64,000 nucleotides of DNA from an uncultured Clostridia bacterium (GCA_947630235.1 CANRGN010000005.1:1-64000); one strand, 5' to 3'. Shown: positions 18,432 through 27,978, numbered from the stretch's first letter. Numbers and translations are program-made. Notes: a model not told the origin generated them from the letters alone.

Positions 18432-19584
18432 TATTATTAAAATAGCTTTTAAAAATATAAAAAGTAATAAATTAAGATCTAGTCTTACAATGCTTGGTTT
18501 AATAATCGGTATTGCCTCAGTAATTGTACTTGTTGGAATTGGAACTGGTGCCACTACTTCTGTTACTAATAGTGTTCAAAGTCTAGGTACAGATATTCTA
18601 ACATTAAATATATCCTCAAGTGATACTAGTTTAGAATATAATCAAGTTGATGAATTACTAGATATTCCAAATATTTCTGAAATTGCACCTTATAAAAATA
18701 TTTCTGCTCAAATAAGTAGAGGTAATACTACTTCTTCAAATGCAAAAATTATTGCAACAACAGATAATTATTTGGAAATTACCAATGTAGATTTAGCTTC
18801 TGGTAGAAGAATATCTTTAATTGATATAGAAAATAGTACTAAAGCCTGCATTTTAGGTTATGACATTGCAAGTACTTTATTTGGATTAACTGATCCATTA
18901 GGTGAAACCATTAAAATAAATGGAGATAAATTTACTGTAGTAGGTGTTTTAACTGAGCAGGGCTCTAATATGGGAAATAATATTGATAATATGATTCTTC
19001 TTCCCCTTACTACTGCAAAATATTTTGATGAAGATACAAGTATAAGTAATATTTATTTAAAAGTAGAAAATGAAAATATTATTGATCAAACTTCTAATTT
19101 AATTGGAAATTATATAAGACAAACTTTGCAAATATCTAGCGATTATTATAGTGTAACATCACAAAATTCAATGTTAGATGCAATGGATAATATATCTAAT
19201 ACTTTAACTTTATTGCTTGGTGGTATTGCTGGTATATCTCTAATAGTTGGTGGTATTGGTGTTATGAATGTTATGCTAGTTTCTGTTACTGAAAGAACTA
19301 AAGAAATTGGAATAAGAAAATCTTTAGGAGCTAAAAAAATTGATATATTAATACAATTTTTAGTTGAATCTCTTGTTTTAAGTTTGCTTGGTGGAATAAT
19401 AGGAATACTCTTAGGAATAACAATTGGAAATATTGCTGAAAATTTTGGATATGAATTTTCTGCTTCTACTACTATAATAATAATTTCTTTTTTATCAAGT
19501 GCTACTATAGGATTAATTTTTGGAATATTTCCAGCATACAGAGCTAGTTGCTTAAAACCAATAGATGCCTTGAGAACTGAATAA
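18418..19584 (+). CDS. MacB-like ABC permease (FtsX fold)
   Basis: About 388 residues. The start at 18418 (MKIFNIIKIAFKNI) fits the family N-terminus; a longer ORF from 18328 would only add residues read from the ATPase gene in another frame. One transmembrane helix near residue 25, a large extracytoplasmic domain, then three helices including IVGGIGVMNVMLVSVTERTKEIGIRKSLGA, the FtsX signature. It forms a tripartite exporter with the preceding adaptor and ATPase. Confidence 0.92.
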   Translation: MKIFNIIKIAFKNIKSNKLRSSLTMLGLIIGIASVIVLVGIGTGATTSVTNSVQSLGTDILTLNISSSDTSLEYNQVDELLDIPNISEIAPYKNISAQISRGNTTSSNAKIIATTDNYLEITNVDLASGRRISLIDIENSTKACILGYDIASTLFGLTDPLGETIKINGDKFTVVGVLTEQGSNMGNNIDNMILLPLTTAKYFDEDTSISNIYLKVENENIIDQTSNLIGNYIRQTLQISSDYYSVTSQNSMLDAMDNISNTLTLLLGGIAGISLIVGGIGVMNVMLVSVTERTKEIGIRKSLGAKKIDILIQFLVESLVLSLLGGIIGILLGITIGNIAENFGYEFSASTTIIIISFLSSATIGLIFGIFPAYRASCLKPIDALRTE

Positions 19585-19626
19585 TTAAAAATGTTTGTTG
19601 TAAAATTGTTTTAAAAAGGAGGAAAT

Positions 19627-20659
19627 ATGAAAAAAACAATTTGTATATTTATATTCATAATAAGTTTAATATTTTGTAATATAGCTTATTGTACTGAAAT
19701 AAAAACTAATAATAAAGAACTACCAAATAAAATGGAAGAAAAAAGCAAACAAGATAATAACAATAATTTAGAATCTCAAAATACTAACAATACCGATAAT
19801 AATAGTAATAACAATGACAATAATAATAACAACAATAACAATAATAATAACAACAATAGCAATAATAACAACAATAATAATAATAACAATAACAACAATA
19901 ACAATAACAACAATAACAATAACAACAATAACAATAACAATAACAATAATAATAATACTGTACAACAAAAAGATGAAACTCAGCAATCACAATTAGAAGA
20001 AGAGTCACCTCTAGATTTAAGTATTTTACCAACATTAGATATAAAAGAATTACAATTATTATTAAACACATATTTAGGTAAAATATCAAATTTATATGAT
20101 AAATTATATGAATCTGAAAATCAAGAGACTTATGAAAAAATATTAAATAAAATAAATATAAAATTACAAGAAAAAGAAGAAATTTTAAAAATAATTGCAA
20201 ATTACAATATTGATGATTCAATTAACTCATCTGATAATGCATGGAATGAAAAAGATTTAATGATTGAAAATTCTGTTAGAGAAAATCCAAACTTTAATAC
20301 ATCATCTAAATCATCAAATATTGAATTAAATTCTTATTTAAGAAACATTCAATCAGCAGAAGAAAAAGAAACTGAAGCTATAACCTATCAAGGATCACAA
20401 AATAATTATTTATCTAGCTTAAGTATTGAAAATGTAGAATTTTCAAGTCCTTTTAAGAAAACTACTTTGAACTATTTTGCAAATGTTGAGAGCACTATTT
20501 CAAATCTTACAATAAATGCAACTGCAGAAGATGAAAATTCTATTGTAACTATATATGGAAATACAGATTTACAAGATGGTAAAAATAAAATTATAATTTG
20601 TGTTACTTCAGAAAATCGGAAATGTAAGAACATATAGAATCTATGTAACTAAAAAATAA
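19627..20659 (+). CDS. Exported poly-asparagine protein with cadherin-like beta domain, frame completed at CGGA
   Basis: Signal peptide (about 1-22), then a tract of roughly 75 residues that are nearly all Asn (codons AAC/AAT, about 19740-19960), a helical region, and a C-terminal cadherin-like beta domain (LSSLSIENVEFSSPF...). In the zero frame it stops at 20636-20638, just before the last strand. At codon 331 (20617) the sequence is CGGA. Reading it as one glycine gives SEN-G-NVRTYRIYVTKK and a stop at 20657-20659, which is the expected final strand of this fold (in relatives ..AEDG..KTYTI..). It lies between the exporter permease and a second adaptor, so it may be exported or cell-wall-associated. 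Codon use otherwise matches neighbours. Confidence 0.75.
20617..20620 (+). other. Quadruplet CGGA site in the poly-Asn protein
   Basis: The in-frame CGG at codon 331 is followed by A. Four-base reading as Gly restores the last strand of the beta domain. Context is AAT-CGGA-AAT, the same as the first site in yigZ and the site in the YkgJ gene. Confidence 0.7.
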
Positions 20660-20783
20660 ATTTCTCATACAAGTATTTACTAATTTAATAATAAAAATTT
20701 TAAGTTTGAAAAATAATTACAATTTTGAATAATTTAATTCTTTTCAAAATAAATCCATACCTAAAGGAGGAATAAAATCAAAT

Positions 20784-21773
20784 ATGAAAAAGAAAGTAAA
20801 TCCAATTTTAATTATAATTTGTATATTAGTAGTAGTTTTAGTTTTAATTATTTATATGTATGTTTCGGATTCTAGTTCCACTACTACTTATTCACAAAAT
20901 TTGTCTGAATCCACCTCAAATTCTAATAATGTTACAGAAGTAACTTCTAGTATACAAACAATAGAAAATACCTTATCTTCATCTGGTCAAATTAGTTCAG
21001 CTTTAGATGAAAAAATTTACTTATATGCATCAAAATATTTTCAAGCTTTTCTAGTTGAAGAAAATAGCTATATACCAGAAGGAACTAATATAGTTGAATA
21101 CACTGATGGAACATATTTAACTGCTCCATATGATCTAGTAATCATATCTAAAGAATTACCAAATACTGAAGAAATTTGTAAATCAACTCATTACATCGAA
21201 GTTCAATCAATAAATACTTTATGTATGAATTTGAATATAAATGAAAGTGATATAACTAAAGTAGAAATTGGCGATGTTGTAGATATAACAATAACAGCAA
21301 CTGAAGAAAAATTTCAAGGAAATATAACATCAATTTCTGAAATTGGAACATATAATTCTTCAGGTTCTACCTTCCCTGCTGTTGTTACTTTTGAAAATAA
21401 CGGAAATTTAAAAATAGGAATGTCTGCTACATGCGAAATTATAATAGAAAAAGCAGAAAATGTTGTAGCAGTGCCAGTAGAAGCTATTCAAACATCTGAT
21501 GAAGGTAAATATGTAGTTGTTGTAAATGATGATGGAAGTACTAAAAATGTTACAGTAGAAACAGGAATATCAAATTCTGCTTATACAGAAATAAAATCAG
21601 GAATATCTGAAAATACTAAAGTTCAAATGGAAACTTCAACAAATAGTTCTTCAAATATGATGGAGAATTTTAAAAATAGAGAAAGATTTGAAAATGGATC
21701 TAATGGAAATAGTGGACCAGGCGGAGACTTTTCTGGTGGTGGAATGCCTACTAATAGAGGTAAAATGCAATAA
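20784..21773 (+). CDS. Second HlyD/MacA-like adaptor protein
   Basis: A 329-residue paralogue of the adaptor at 16815: an N-terminal transmembrane helix, Ser/Thr-rich linker, the same YTDGTYLTAPYDLVI strand, KIGMSATCEIIIEKAENVVAVPVEAIQ and a Gly-rich C-terminus. It has AAAGGAGG upstream. No ATPase/permease pair follows, so it may share the upstream transporter or serve as an alternative adaptor for a different cargo. It ends in a terminator ahead of the convergent spo0A gene. Confidence 0.85.
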   Translation: MKKKVNPILIIICILVVVLVLIIYMYVSDSSSTTTYSQNLSESTSNSNNVTEVTSSIQTIENTLSSSGQISSALDEKIYLYASKYFQAFLVEENSYIPEGTNIVEYTDGTYLTAPYDLVIISKELPNTEEICKSTHYIEVQSINTLCMNLNINESDITKVEIGDVVDITITATEEKFQGNITSISEIGTYNSSGSTFPAVVTFENNGNLKIGMSATCEIIIEKAENVVAVPVEAIQTSDEGKYVVVVNDDGSTKNVTVETGISNSAYTEIKSGISENTKVQMETSTNSSSNMMENFKNRERFENGSNGNSGPGGDFSGGGMPTNRGKMQ

Positions 21774-21778
21774 AACTA

Positions 21779-21808
21779 AAAAGAAAGCAAAATTTGCTTT
21801 CTTTTTAT
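21779..21808. terminator. Terminator between adaptor and spo0A
   Basis: AAAGAAAGCAAA / TTTGCTTTCTTT stem with flanking A/T runs between convergent genes. Confidence 0.8.
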
Positions 21809-21818
21809 ATTATATAAA

Positions 21819-22625
21819 TTATGCACTTTTCATTTCTAATCTTAATTTATCAGCAATCATAGCTATAAATTCTGAGTTTGTAGGCTTACCTTTATTTGCA
21901 TTTATTGTGTAGCCAAATATTTTTTCAGTTGCTTCTAGTTGGCCTCTATTCCATGCTACTTCTATTGCATGACGTATTGCTCTTTCTACTCTGCTTGGTG
22001 TTGTGTGATATTTCTTAGCTAAATCTGGATATAAACTCTTTGTTATTTGATTTATAACCTCTACATTTTCAATTGCCATCATTATTCCATCTCTTAAATA
22101 TTGATAGCCTTTTATGTGTGCAGGAACACCTACTTCATGAATTATATTTGTAACTCTAGCTTCTAAATTATTTTCTTTATTACTTACATTATCCATTGAA
22201 ATATAGGATTGCTTAATTTCTTTTATATTAGAATTTATATTTATAATATTTTTTGGTTTTACGAGCCCTCTGATTCTTTTTATTGCTAAATCTAAATCAA
22301 ATGGTTTTACCATATAATATCTTGCACCTAATTCTATTGCTCTTGCTGTAATTGTATCTTGTCCAACAGCTGATATCATTATGCATATTGGCATTATACC
22401 AGAAGCATTTAATTTTTCTAAAACTCCTATTCCATCTACATGTGGCATTATCATATCCATTAAAACAACATCAGGTTTTAATTCTTGAATTTTTTCAAAT
22501 GCTTCTTGTCCATCTATTGCAATAGCTAATACCTCCATATCTTCTTGCATTTCTATGTAACTAGCTATTGTTGATGCAAAATCAAAATTATCATCAGCAA
22601 TCAATATTTTAATTTTCTCTTTCAA
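21819..22625 (-). CDS. spo0A: Sporulation master regulator Spo0A
   Basis: A 268-residue response regulator. Receiver domain (about 1-125): acidic pocket IADDN, phospho-acceptor Asp in [15 protein letters not shown] Ser/Thr switch and MVKPFD Lys. After a linker comes the Spo0A DNA-binding domain (about 155-268) with [39 protein letters not shown] and the [14 protein letters not shown] recognition region. It controls entry into sporulation. Two direct Spo0A boxes lie about 100 bp upstream (22726-22742), consistent with autoregulation. Confidence 0.97.
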   Translation of the reverse strand: MKEKIKILIADDNFDFASTIASYIEMQEDMEVLAIAIDGQEAFEKIQELKPDVVLMDMIMPHVDGIGVLEKLNASGIMPICIMISAVGQDTITARAIELGARYYMVKPFDLDLAIKRIRGLVKPKNIININSNIKEIKQSYISMDNVSNKENNLEARVTNIIHEVGVPAHIKGYQYLRDGIMMAIENVEVINQITKSLYPDLAKKYHTTPSRVERAIRHAIEVAWNRGQLEATEKIFGYTINANKGKPTNSEFIAMIADKLRLEMKSA

Positions 22626-22725
22626 AATTTTTCCCTCCTATTTTATCTTTCGTAAGTGTTTTCCTTCTTACGAATAAGATTATATATTTCCAAAATGCAT
22701 TGTGCAAGCCCATTTCATCGCAGGG

Positions 22726-22742
22726 TTCGACATCATTCGACA
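22726..22742 (-). promoter_or_regulatory. Tandem Spo0A boxes upstream of spo0A
   Basis: Two exact copies of the Spo0A box core TGTCGAA on the minus strand (plus-strand TTCGACA at 22726-22732 and 22736-22742), 10 bp apart, on the same face of the helix, 101-117 bp upstream of the spo0A start. They overlap the last codons of yigZ. Confidence 0.75.
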
Positions 22743-23359
22743 AATTCAATAAATCTTCTTTGACAAATTTCATAAGATTCAAATTTAAAATTTAATTCGT
22801 CTTTTTTTTCAATCAAAATATTCAATTTTTCTTCAGTAATTTCTATAATAATTTTAATTTTTTCTTCATAAATTGTATCAATAATTTTTATATTATTTTG
22901 CTTAAAATAATATTTTATTTTTTCAAGTTCTGGATAATCCACTAAAAAAAATACTTCTAAACCATAATCCTTTTTTATTATTGTAGCATTTGATAATGCT
23001 TTATTTGTAGCTTCTGAATATGCCCTAACTAAACCTCCTGTTCCAAGTAAAATACCACCAAAATATCTAGTAACAACTACTAAAACATTGGTAATTTCAT
23101 TTGAATTTAATATATTAAGCATAGGTCCGACCAGCTGTTCCGAGAAGGCTCACCATCATCACTAAACTTTGTAATATTTCCGATTCTCAGAAAAAATACT
23201 ATAAGCATAGCAATTATGCCTAGCATCATGAAATTTCTTTCTAACTTGATTTATATATTTTTCAGCTTCCTCTTTACTTTCAATATAAAACAAATTTGCA
23301 ATAAATTTAGATTTTTTTTCTACTATTTCTGAAGTTACATTTTTTGAAATTGTTTTCAT
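22733..23359 (-). CDS. yigZ: YigZ/IMPACT family protein, frame restored by three CGGA quadruplets
   Basis: UPF0029/YigZ-family protein. Triplet reading gives two useless pieces (65 and 129 residues) separated by frameshifts. If each in-frame CGGA is read as one Gly, at 23182-23179, 23142-23139 and 23129-23126, the whole gene is open for 207 residues, the family's normal length. It then reads YSIFSEN-G-NITKFSDDGEPS-G, followed by TAG-G-PMLNIL. SDDGEPSGTAGxP is the diagnostic motif of the family, followed here by VLVVVTRYFGGILLGTGGLVRAYS. The three shifts add up to a full codon. Function of the family: possibly translation-related (N-terminal domain shared with eukaryotic IMPACT); exact role unknown. 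Confidence 0.88.
23126..23129 (-). other. Quadruplet CGGA site 3 in yigZ
   Basis: Context GGT-CGGA-CCT. Four-base reading as Gly gives TAG-G-PML, the invariant TAGxP of the family. Confidence 0.75.
23139..23142 (-). other. Quadruplet CGGA site 2 in yigZ
   Basis: Context TCT-CGGA-ACA. Four-base reading as Gly gives GEPS-G-TAG, in which this Gly is nearly invariant in the family. Confidence 0.78.
23179..23182 (-). other. Quadruplet CGGA site 1 in yigZ
   Basis: Codon 60; context AAT-CGGA-AAT. Four-base reading moves the ribosome into the frame encoding NITKFSDDGEPS. Confidence 0.75.
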
Positions 23360-23478
23360 TATATCTCCACTTTAAAAAATTTGTTTATATTCTAGCATAA
23401 ATAGTTGATTTTATCAACTTTTTTAAACCTAAATCAGAAATTTTCTATAAAAATTACTGTACCTAAATAAACATTATT

Positions 23479-23624
23479 AGAACAATAGTAGACTTTTTAT
23501 TATGTCAGACTGTTAAAATATATTGCAAAGTCCACGTTAAATTGTTCGTGCGCAAATTTTGACAAAAATTGTGTCCAATGCTTTTACTTAAGCCTATCTA
23601 CTTAAGCTCTTTTCTACTGAAAAA
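23479..23624 (+). repeat. Dispersed structured intergenic repeat, copy 3
   Basis: Shares AGAACAATAGTAGA, GTCAGACTGTTAAAATATATTGCAA, CCACGTTAAATTGTTCGTGCG, the central hairpin and ACTTAAGCCTATCTAC with the other copies; the left end is best matched by copy 4. It lies between yigZ and the divergent ABC exporter. Confidence 0.85.
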
Positions 23625-23638
23625 AATAATTATAACCA

Positions 23639-23667
23639 TTGCTAGTTCACATAATTTGTGCTAAAAT
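23639..23667 (+). promoter_or_regulatory. Promoter of the ABC exporter
   Basis: TTGCTA, 17-nt spacer, TAAAAT, about 30 nt before the gene, followed by an AGGAGG ribosome site. Confidence 0.55.
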
Positions 23668-23697
23668 AAAAGTATAAAAAAATAAGGAGGTTACTCT

Positions 23698-25473
23698 ATG
23701 AAAAAACGGAATTTAACTGGTATTCCTAAAAACTTGATCATCAGCCACAAACTCACAGAAATTCCCAAAGAGTTTAAGAAAATGAAGCTTGAGTTTTTAA
23801 TCATTACGCTTTTTTCAACAGGAATGAATCTTTTTTCCTTCTTTCCAGAACTTGGAAAAAATCAGATCTTACTTGTTGAAAATGGTGCAGAAAAATGGCA
23901 CTTATTTCTTGGACTTGCACTCATTGCAATGTATTTCTTAAGAGGAGCATTAAGCGATACATTTAGACTTTGGATTGATAGCATCGAAATAAATAATGAC
24001 GAAGCAATCACAACAAAAGTAAATAAAGTGGTTGCGAAATTATTAGTCAAAGTAGATGGAAAAGTTTTCAAAGCCAATTCTGACACAAAAATTCTTGAAG
24101 CAATGAACAACAATGTTATCCTCGAATCTTCAGTAGGATATATCTCCACTCTATGGCGGTATCAAATTTATTTTGCATCAAGAGTCTTTGAAATCTTTGT
24201 TTTATTGGTTATGTTTCTAGGTTTTGGATGGATGTCCTTATCTGCATTTCTAATTATAACAATTATCATACTATCTTTTATTGTACTTAGAATTGCTAGA
24301 AAAAGAATTAAATTTTACAACTCAACCAGAAAACAAACCAAAGAAAAAAATCAAGAAAAATCCATCTGGAAAAACGATCTCTTAAATGTAAAACCTGTTA
24401 ACGAAAATCACGCTACTCTAATGATTTCAAGAGTAGAAAAATCTTTTGAAGGAATATTCTCTCTTATAAAATTTAAAAATAAAAAAGGGAATCTTTTCAA
24501 TTTAGAAAAATCAATCTTCTTCATAATAGCAATCTTGTTAATTACTATAGAAGAATGTATCTCAGCAACCAAAATTAACTCTAAATTTGTTTTAGATTTA
24601 ATTGCGCTATTAACTGTATTTTCCACAATTATTAATAGCATAACTAATGTAGTTTTTCGATTTGAAAAAATGTCAAACTCTCTTAAAGATATTGAAACAT
24701 ATCAAAAAGATATGGAACTCATTCTTGAAGAATACGACAAAAATATTAGTAATCCCAAAAAAGGATTCCCAGCAAAAATTAAAAAAATTACTATTCCAAA
24801 GCAAGCCAAAATCTCTTACCCACAAAAAGGAAAAGAAATTCCATATACTTTAAAAATAAATCAAGAAATGAATTTTTATCCAGGAGATGTAGTATTCGTA
24901 ACAGGACCTACTGGTTGTGGAAAAAGTACTCTTCTTAAAGCTATTACTAATCGAATCAAATTTGACGATTTTTCGTTAATATATAATATCATTCAAGACG
25001 GCGACATAGAGACCATATTATATGAAACAGGTGCAAAAATGGGTGCTGGAACTATGCTTTCAGAATTATTCTTTACGGAAGAAGAATTTGACAAAAATAA
25101 AATGTTATTCTTATTTAAAAACTTACATATAACAGACTTCTTACTGCATAGATGTAGTGAAAATGAATTTTGGGAATTTTTGAAAACAGCAAAATTTTCG
25201 GACTTTTCAAATGGCGAACAGCAGAGATTGCTTTTTGCTAGAATGCTTTATCATTTAACTGAAGACACAAAAATTATTGCATTTGATGAGTCAACTAGTG
25301 GGTTAAATGACGAAATTTGCATAGACGTATTACGCTTCATTAAGAATTACTGCAAAGACAAAGTGCTTTTTATTTCTTCACATCAAAAAGCACTTACAGA
25401 GCAAGTATGTAATAAATCAATTACATATTCTGAAGCAGAAACCTATTATGAAGCAAAACTCTCAAGCTTATAA
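23698..25473 (+). CDS. ABC exporter, fused permease-ATPase, foreign-looking
   Basis: A 591-residue half-transporter. Its N-terminal membrane domain has about five or six helices (residues about 30-330). The ATPase domain has Walker A GPTGCGKST, signature FSNGEQQR, Walker B KIIAFDEST and H-loop SSHQ. The fold resembles SbmA/PepT- or ABC-D-like importers/exporters, so the substrate is open. Codon use differs from neighbours (ATC, CTC, GGC, CGG used freely). It contains two in-frame CGG codons, one before A (23707) and one before T (TGG-CGG-TAT). Triplet reading keeps the frame open, so here CGG must be Arg, or the gene was recently acquired and is poorly translated. Confidence 0.82.
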   Translation: MKKRNLTGIPKNLIISHKLTEIPKEFKKMKLEFLIITLFSTGMNLFSFFPELGKNQILLVENGAEKWHLFLGLALIAMYFLRGALSDTFRLWIDSIEINNDEAITTKVNKVVAKLLVKVDGKVFKANSDTKILEAMNNNVILESSVGYISTLWRYQIYFASRVFEIFVLLVMFLGFGWMSLSAFLIITIIILSFIVLRIARKRIKFYNSTRKQTKEKNQEKSIWKNDLLNVKPVNENHATLMISRVEKSFEGIFSLIKFKNKKGNLFNLEKSIFFIIAILLITIEECISATKINSKFVLDLIALLTVFSTIINSITNVVFRFEKMSNSLKDIETYQKDMELILEEYDKNISNPKKGFPAKIKKITIPKQAKISYPQKGKEIPYTLKINQEMNFYPGDVVFVTGPTGCGKSTLLKAITNRIKFDDFSLIYNIIQDGDIETILYETGAKMGAGTMLSELFFTEEEFDKNKMLFLFKNLHITDFLLHRCSENEFWEFLKTAKFSDFSNGEQQRLLFARMLYHLTEDTKIIAFDESTSGLNDEICIDVLRFIKNYCKDKVLFISSHQKALTEQVCNKSITYSEAETYYEAKLSSL

Positions 25474-25491
25474 TATAATTATTGTTAAGCT

Positions 25492-25526
25492 AAAAAACAT
25501 CAGAACTTTGGTTCTGATGTTTTTTA
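25492..25526. terminator. Bidirectional terminator
   Basis: AAAAAACATCAGAAC / GTTCTGATGTTTTTT between convergent genes. Confidence 0.85.
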
Positions 25527-25535
25527 ATTTTCTAT

Positions 25536-26789
25536 TTAAATATTTATATTACTTCCTGCTGTAAAACCTGTTGAATAGGCAATTTGCAAATTAAAACCTC
25601 CTGTATATGCATCTACATCTATAATTTCACCTGCAAAAAATAATCCATTAATTATTTTTGATTCCATTGTTTTTGGATTTATTTCTTTTATTGATATTCC
25701 ACCAGCTGTAACAATAGCTTCTTCTATATTTCTAAATCCTTTTATATTTATTTCTAATCCTTTTATTATTTGAGCTAATTTTCTTCTTTCTTCTTTATTT
25801 ATTTCATTAACCTTTTTAGTTGGAGAAATTTTTGTTAAATTTATTATAGGCATTATAGCCTTTTGTGGTAATAATTTATCTAAACTATTTTTAAATTCTT
25901 TATTTTTAAGTTCTTCCCAATCTTTTAATATTCTAGAATCTAATTCTTCTAAAGAAAGAGCTGGTTTTAAATCAATAACTAATTTTATTTTGTTTTCATC
26001 AAATAATTTTTTTATGTTTTTATATCTTACTAAATGAGCTGAACTACTTAAAATTGTAGGGCCACTTACACCAAAATGTGTAAATAACATCTCACCAAAA
26101 TCTTCATATATTTTCTTATTTTTTTCTTCATCCTTTATTATTATTTTTACATTTTTTAAAGATAATCCTTGCATTGAACTGCACAAAACTTCATCTGCCT
26201 TTAATGGTACTATAGATGGCTTTATTTCAGTAATAGTGTGTCCTAATTCCTTTGCTAAAATATAACCATCTCCATTAGATCCAGTTAAGCTGTAAGATTT
26301 CCCTCCTGTAGCTAAAATAATTTTATCTGCATATATAATTTCGCCATTTTCTAACTCTACTCCACTTACCACATCTTGTTTAACTAAAATTTTCTTTACT
26401 CTTGAGTTATTTTTTATTATAACTTTATTTTTTTTAAGCTCATTTATAAAACAATTTAAAACATCTACAGATTTATCTGTAACTGGAAAAATTCTATTTC
26501 CTCTTTCTTTTTTTACCTCTAGTCCATTATCTTTAAGCAGCTTAATAATATCTATATTTGAAAAATTTTGAAAACAGCTATATAAAAATTTGCCATTTCC
26601 AGGAATATTAGAAATAAATTCATTTATATCTAAAGCAGATGTAATATTACATCTGCCCTTTCCTGTTATCAAAAGCTTTTTTCCAAGTGAATTATTTTTT
26701 TCAATTAAAATTGTTTCATTACCATTTTTAGCAGAAGTAATTGCAGACATCATTCCTGCAGGGCCTCCACCAATTACAATAGTTTTCAT
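25536..26789 (-). CDS. HI0933-family flavoprotein
   Basis: A 417-residue FAD-dependent protein of the HI0933/YhiN family. N-terminal dinucleotide motif VIGGGPAGMMSA, then GKKLLITGKGRCNIT (family signature), LATGGKSYSLTGSNGDGY and the C-terminal GLFFAGEIIDVDAYTGGFNLQ, which closes the FAD site. Enzymatic role not established. Its ATG overlaps the stop of the upstream nucleosidase gene by 4 nt, so they are coupled. Confidence 0.9.
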   Translation of the reverse strand: MKTIVIGGGPAGMMSAITSAKNGNETILIEKNNSLGKKLLITGKGRCNITSALDINEFISNIPGNGKFLYSCFQNFSNIDIIKLLKDNGLEVKKERGNRIFPVTDKSVDVLNCFINELKKNKVIIKNNSRVKKILVKQDVVSGVELENGEIIYADKIILATGGKSYSLTGSNGDGYILAKELGHTITEIKPSIVPLKADEVLCSSMQGLSLKNVKIIIKDEEKNKKIYEDFGEMLFTHFGVSGPTILSSSAHLVRYKNIKKLFDENKIKLVIDLKPALSLEELDSRILKDWEELKNKEFKNSLDKLLPQKAIMPIINLTKISPTKKVNEINKEERRKLAQIIKGLEINIKGFRNIEEAIVTAGGISIKEINPKTMESKIINGLFFAGEIIDVDAYTGGFNLQIAYSTGFTAGSNINI

Positions 26790-27517
26790 TCTTTTAAATC
26801 AATCCTTTTTATAAATTCATATATAATTTCTTGACATTTTCTAGCAATACTAGGTTCATATTCTTCTTTTAATATTTCATTATTTGATACTATTCTTATA
26901 GAAATTGCAGGAACATTAAAAGAATTTGAAACTTTATAAACACCAGCCGTTTCCATTTCCTCACATAAAGTTTCAAATTTTTCATTTAAATAAAGTATTC
27001 TATCAATTTCTTTATTCCACATATCCCCACTTCCAATTACTCCAATATGAACTGGATTTTTTGAAATATGAGGAATTACATTTTTTGCCAATTTTAATAA
27101 ATCTTTATTTGCATGATTATAATTTTGAGTAACATCATCTTTAGATTTATACTCTTGTATAACCCAATTTTCTATATTACTTCCTTTTCCTTCTTCTAAA
27201 TAGTTTGAAAATAAAGAATTAATTTGAATATATTTTTCACCAATTACCAAATCACCTTTATGAATATTTTTTCCATGACCTCCAGCTGTTCCTTGGTTTA
27301 TTATACATTTTGGAGAAAAATTTAAGATAGCTATTGTTGTAGCAGAAGCAGAATTGATTTCTCCTACCTTAGTTTTAGAAATAATTACTTCTTTTTTTTC
27401 ATAATTTCCTTTGAAGAATAAATAATTTCCAATAGAAATTTCTTCTTTATTTTCTAATTTTTCTAATAAATAATCAATTTCGGAGCTTTCAGCTCCTTGA
27501 ATTATAATTGGTTTCAT
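26786..27517 (-). CDS. MTA/SAH-nucleosidase-like phosphorylase-superfamily protein
   Basis: A 243-residue member of the PNP/UDP family. The motifs TKVGEINSASATT, INQGTAGGHG, CEEMETAGVYKVS (Met-Glu that binds ribose) and SIRIVSNNE (catalytic Asp replaced by Asn in this alignment) fit a nucleosidase fold. The usual catalytic Asp sits in an SD(N/S) motif; here it reads SNNE, so activity or substrate may differ. It is translationally coupled to the flavoprotein gene. Confidence 0.75.
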   Translation of the reverse strand: MKPIIIQGAESSEIDYLLEKLENKEEISIGNYLFFKGNYEKKEVIISKTKVGEINSASATTIAILNFSPKCIINQGTAGGHGKNIHKGDLVIGEKYIQINSLFSNYLEEGKGSNIENWVIQEYKSKDDVTQNYNHANKDLLKLAKNVIPHISKNPVHIGVIGSGDMWNKEIDRILYLNEKFETLCEEMETAGVYKVSNSFNVPAISIRIVSNNEILKEEYEPSIARKCQEIIYEFIKRIDLKE

Positions 27518-27690
27518 ATTATCTCCCTTATTTCACTGTAATATTAGATATAGAATTTTATATAATAGTAAAATTGAAACAGTAAATTCTTAGAACTTTC
27601 TAATTATATAAAATATGGTATTATTTTACCATATTTTATAGCATACAGCAACAATAAATTAAAGAACCTGCTATTATGTAAAGAAAAAAG

Positions 27691-27722
27691 GTAATTTCAA
27701 AAAATGAAATTACCTTTTTTTC
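27691..27722 (-). terminator. Terminator after CotF-like gene
   Basis: AAAGGTAATTTC / GAAATTACCTTT stem with A/T runs, immediately after the stop at 27723. Confidence 0.85.
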
Positions 27723-27968
27723 TTATTTTGAAGCAAATTTTTGTTTTACTGTATCAATTTTTTGTTGTTCAACATTTTCCATTTTGTACCAACCTTTTTC
27801 GCTCATCATATTATATAATTTATTTTGAATATTTAAAGATTCATTTAAAGCACATTTAAAAGCTTCATGAACCTCTGCTGTAGATGATTCTATAGTTCCA
27901 TGAAGATATAAATCGCATACACCTTTTATAATTAGTAATTCTTTTTCCATTAAATCTTTATCTTCCAT
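27723..27968 (-). CDS. CotF-like spore coat protein
   Basis: An 81-residue protein resembling the small coat F-domain proteins of clostridia: helical, with CDLYLHGTIESSTAEVHEAF and a MxEKGWYxxENV segment (MSEKGWYKMENVEQQKI) near the C-terminus. Its RBS (AAGGAGG) overlaps the stop region of the small coat-like gene upstream, so the pair is co-transcribed. Likely made in the mother cell during sporulation. Confidence 0.8.
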   Translation of the reverse strand: MEDKDLMEKELLIIKGVCDLYLHGTIESSTAEVHEAFKCALNESLNIQNKLYNMMSEKGWYKMENVEQQKIDTVKQKFASK

Positions 27969-27978
27969 TGTATCCTCC

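Noticed and set aside
19768-20221. Long minus-strand ORFs opposite the poly-Asn tract
   Set aside because: They are shadows of the AAC/AAT repeat, translating to poly-Ile/Val/Tyr/Cys low complexity with no ribosome site.
23126-23182. Independent sequencing errors as the cause of the frame breaks
   Set aside because: It cannot be excluded without reads, but six errors all inserting C between T and GGA, and a matching tRNA, make it unlikely.
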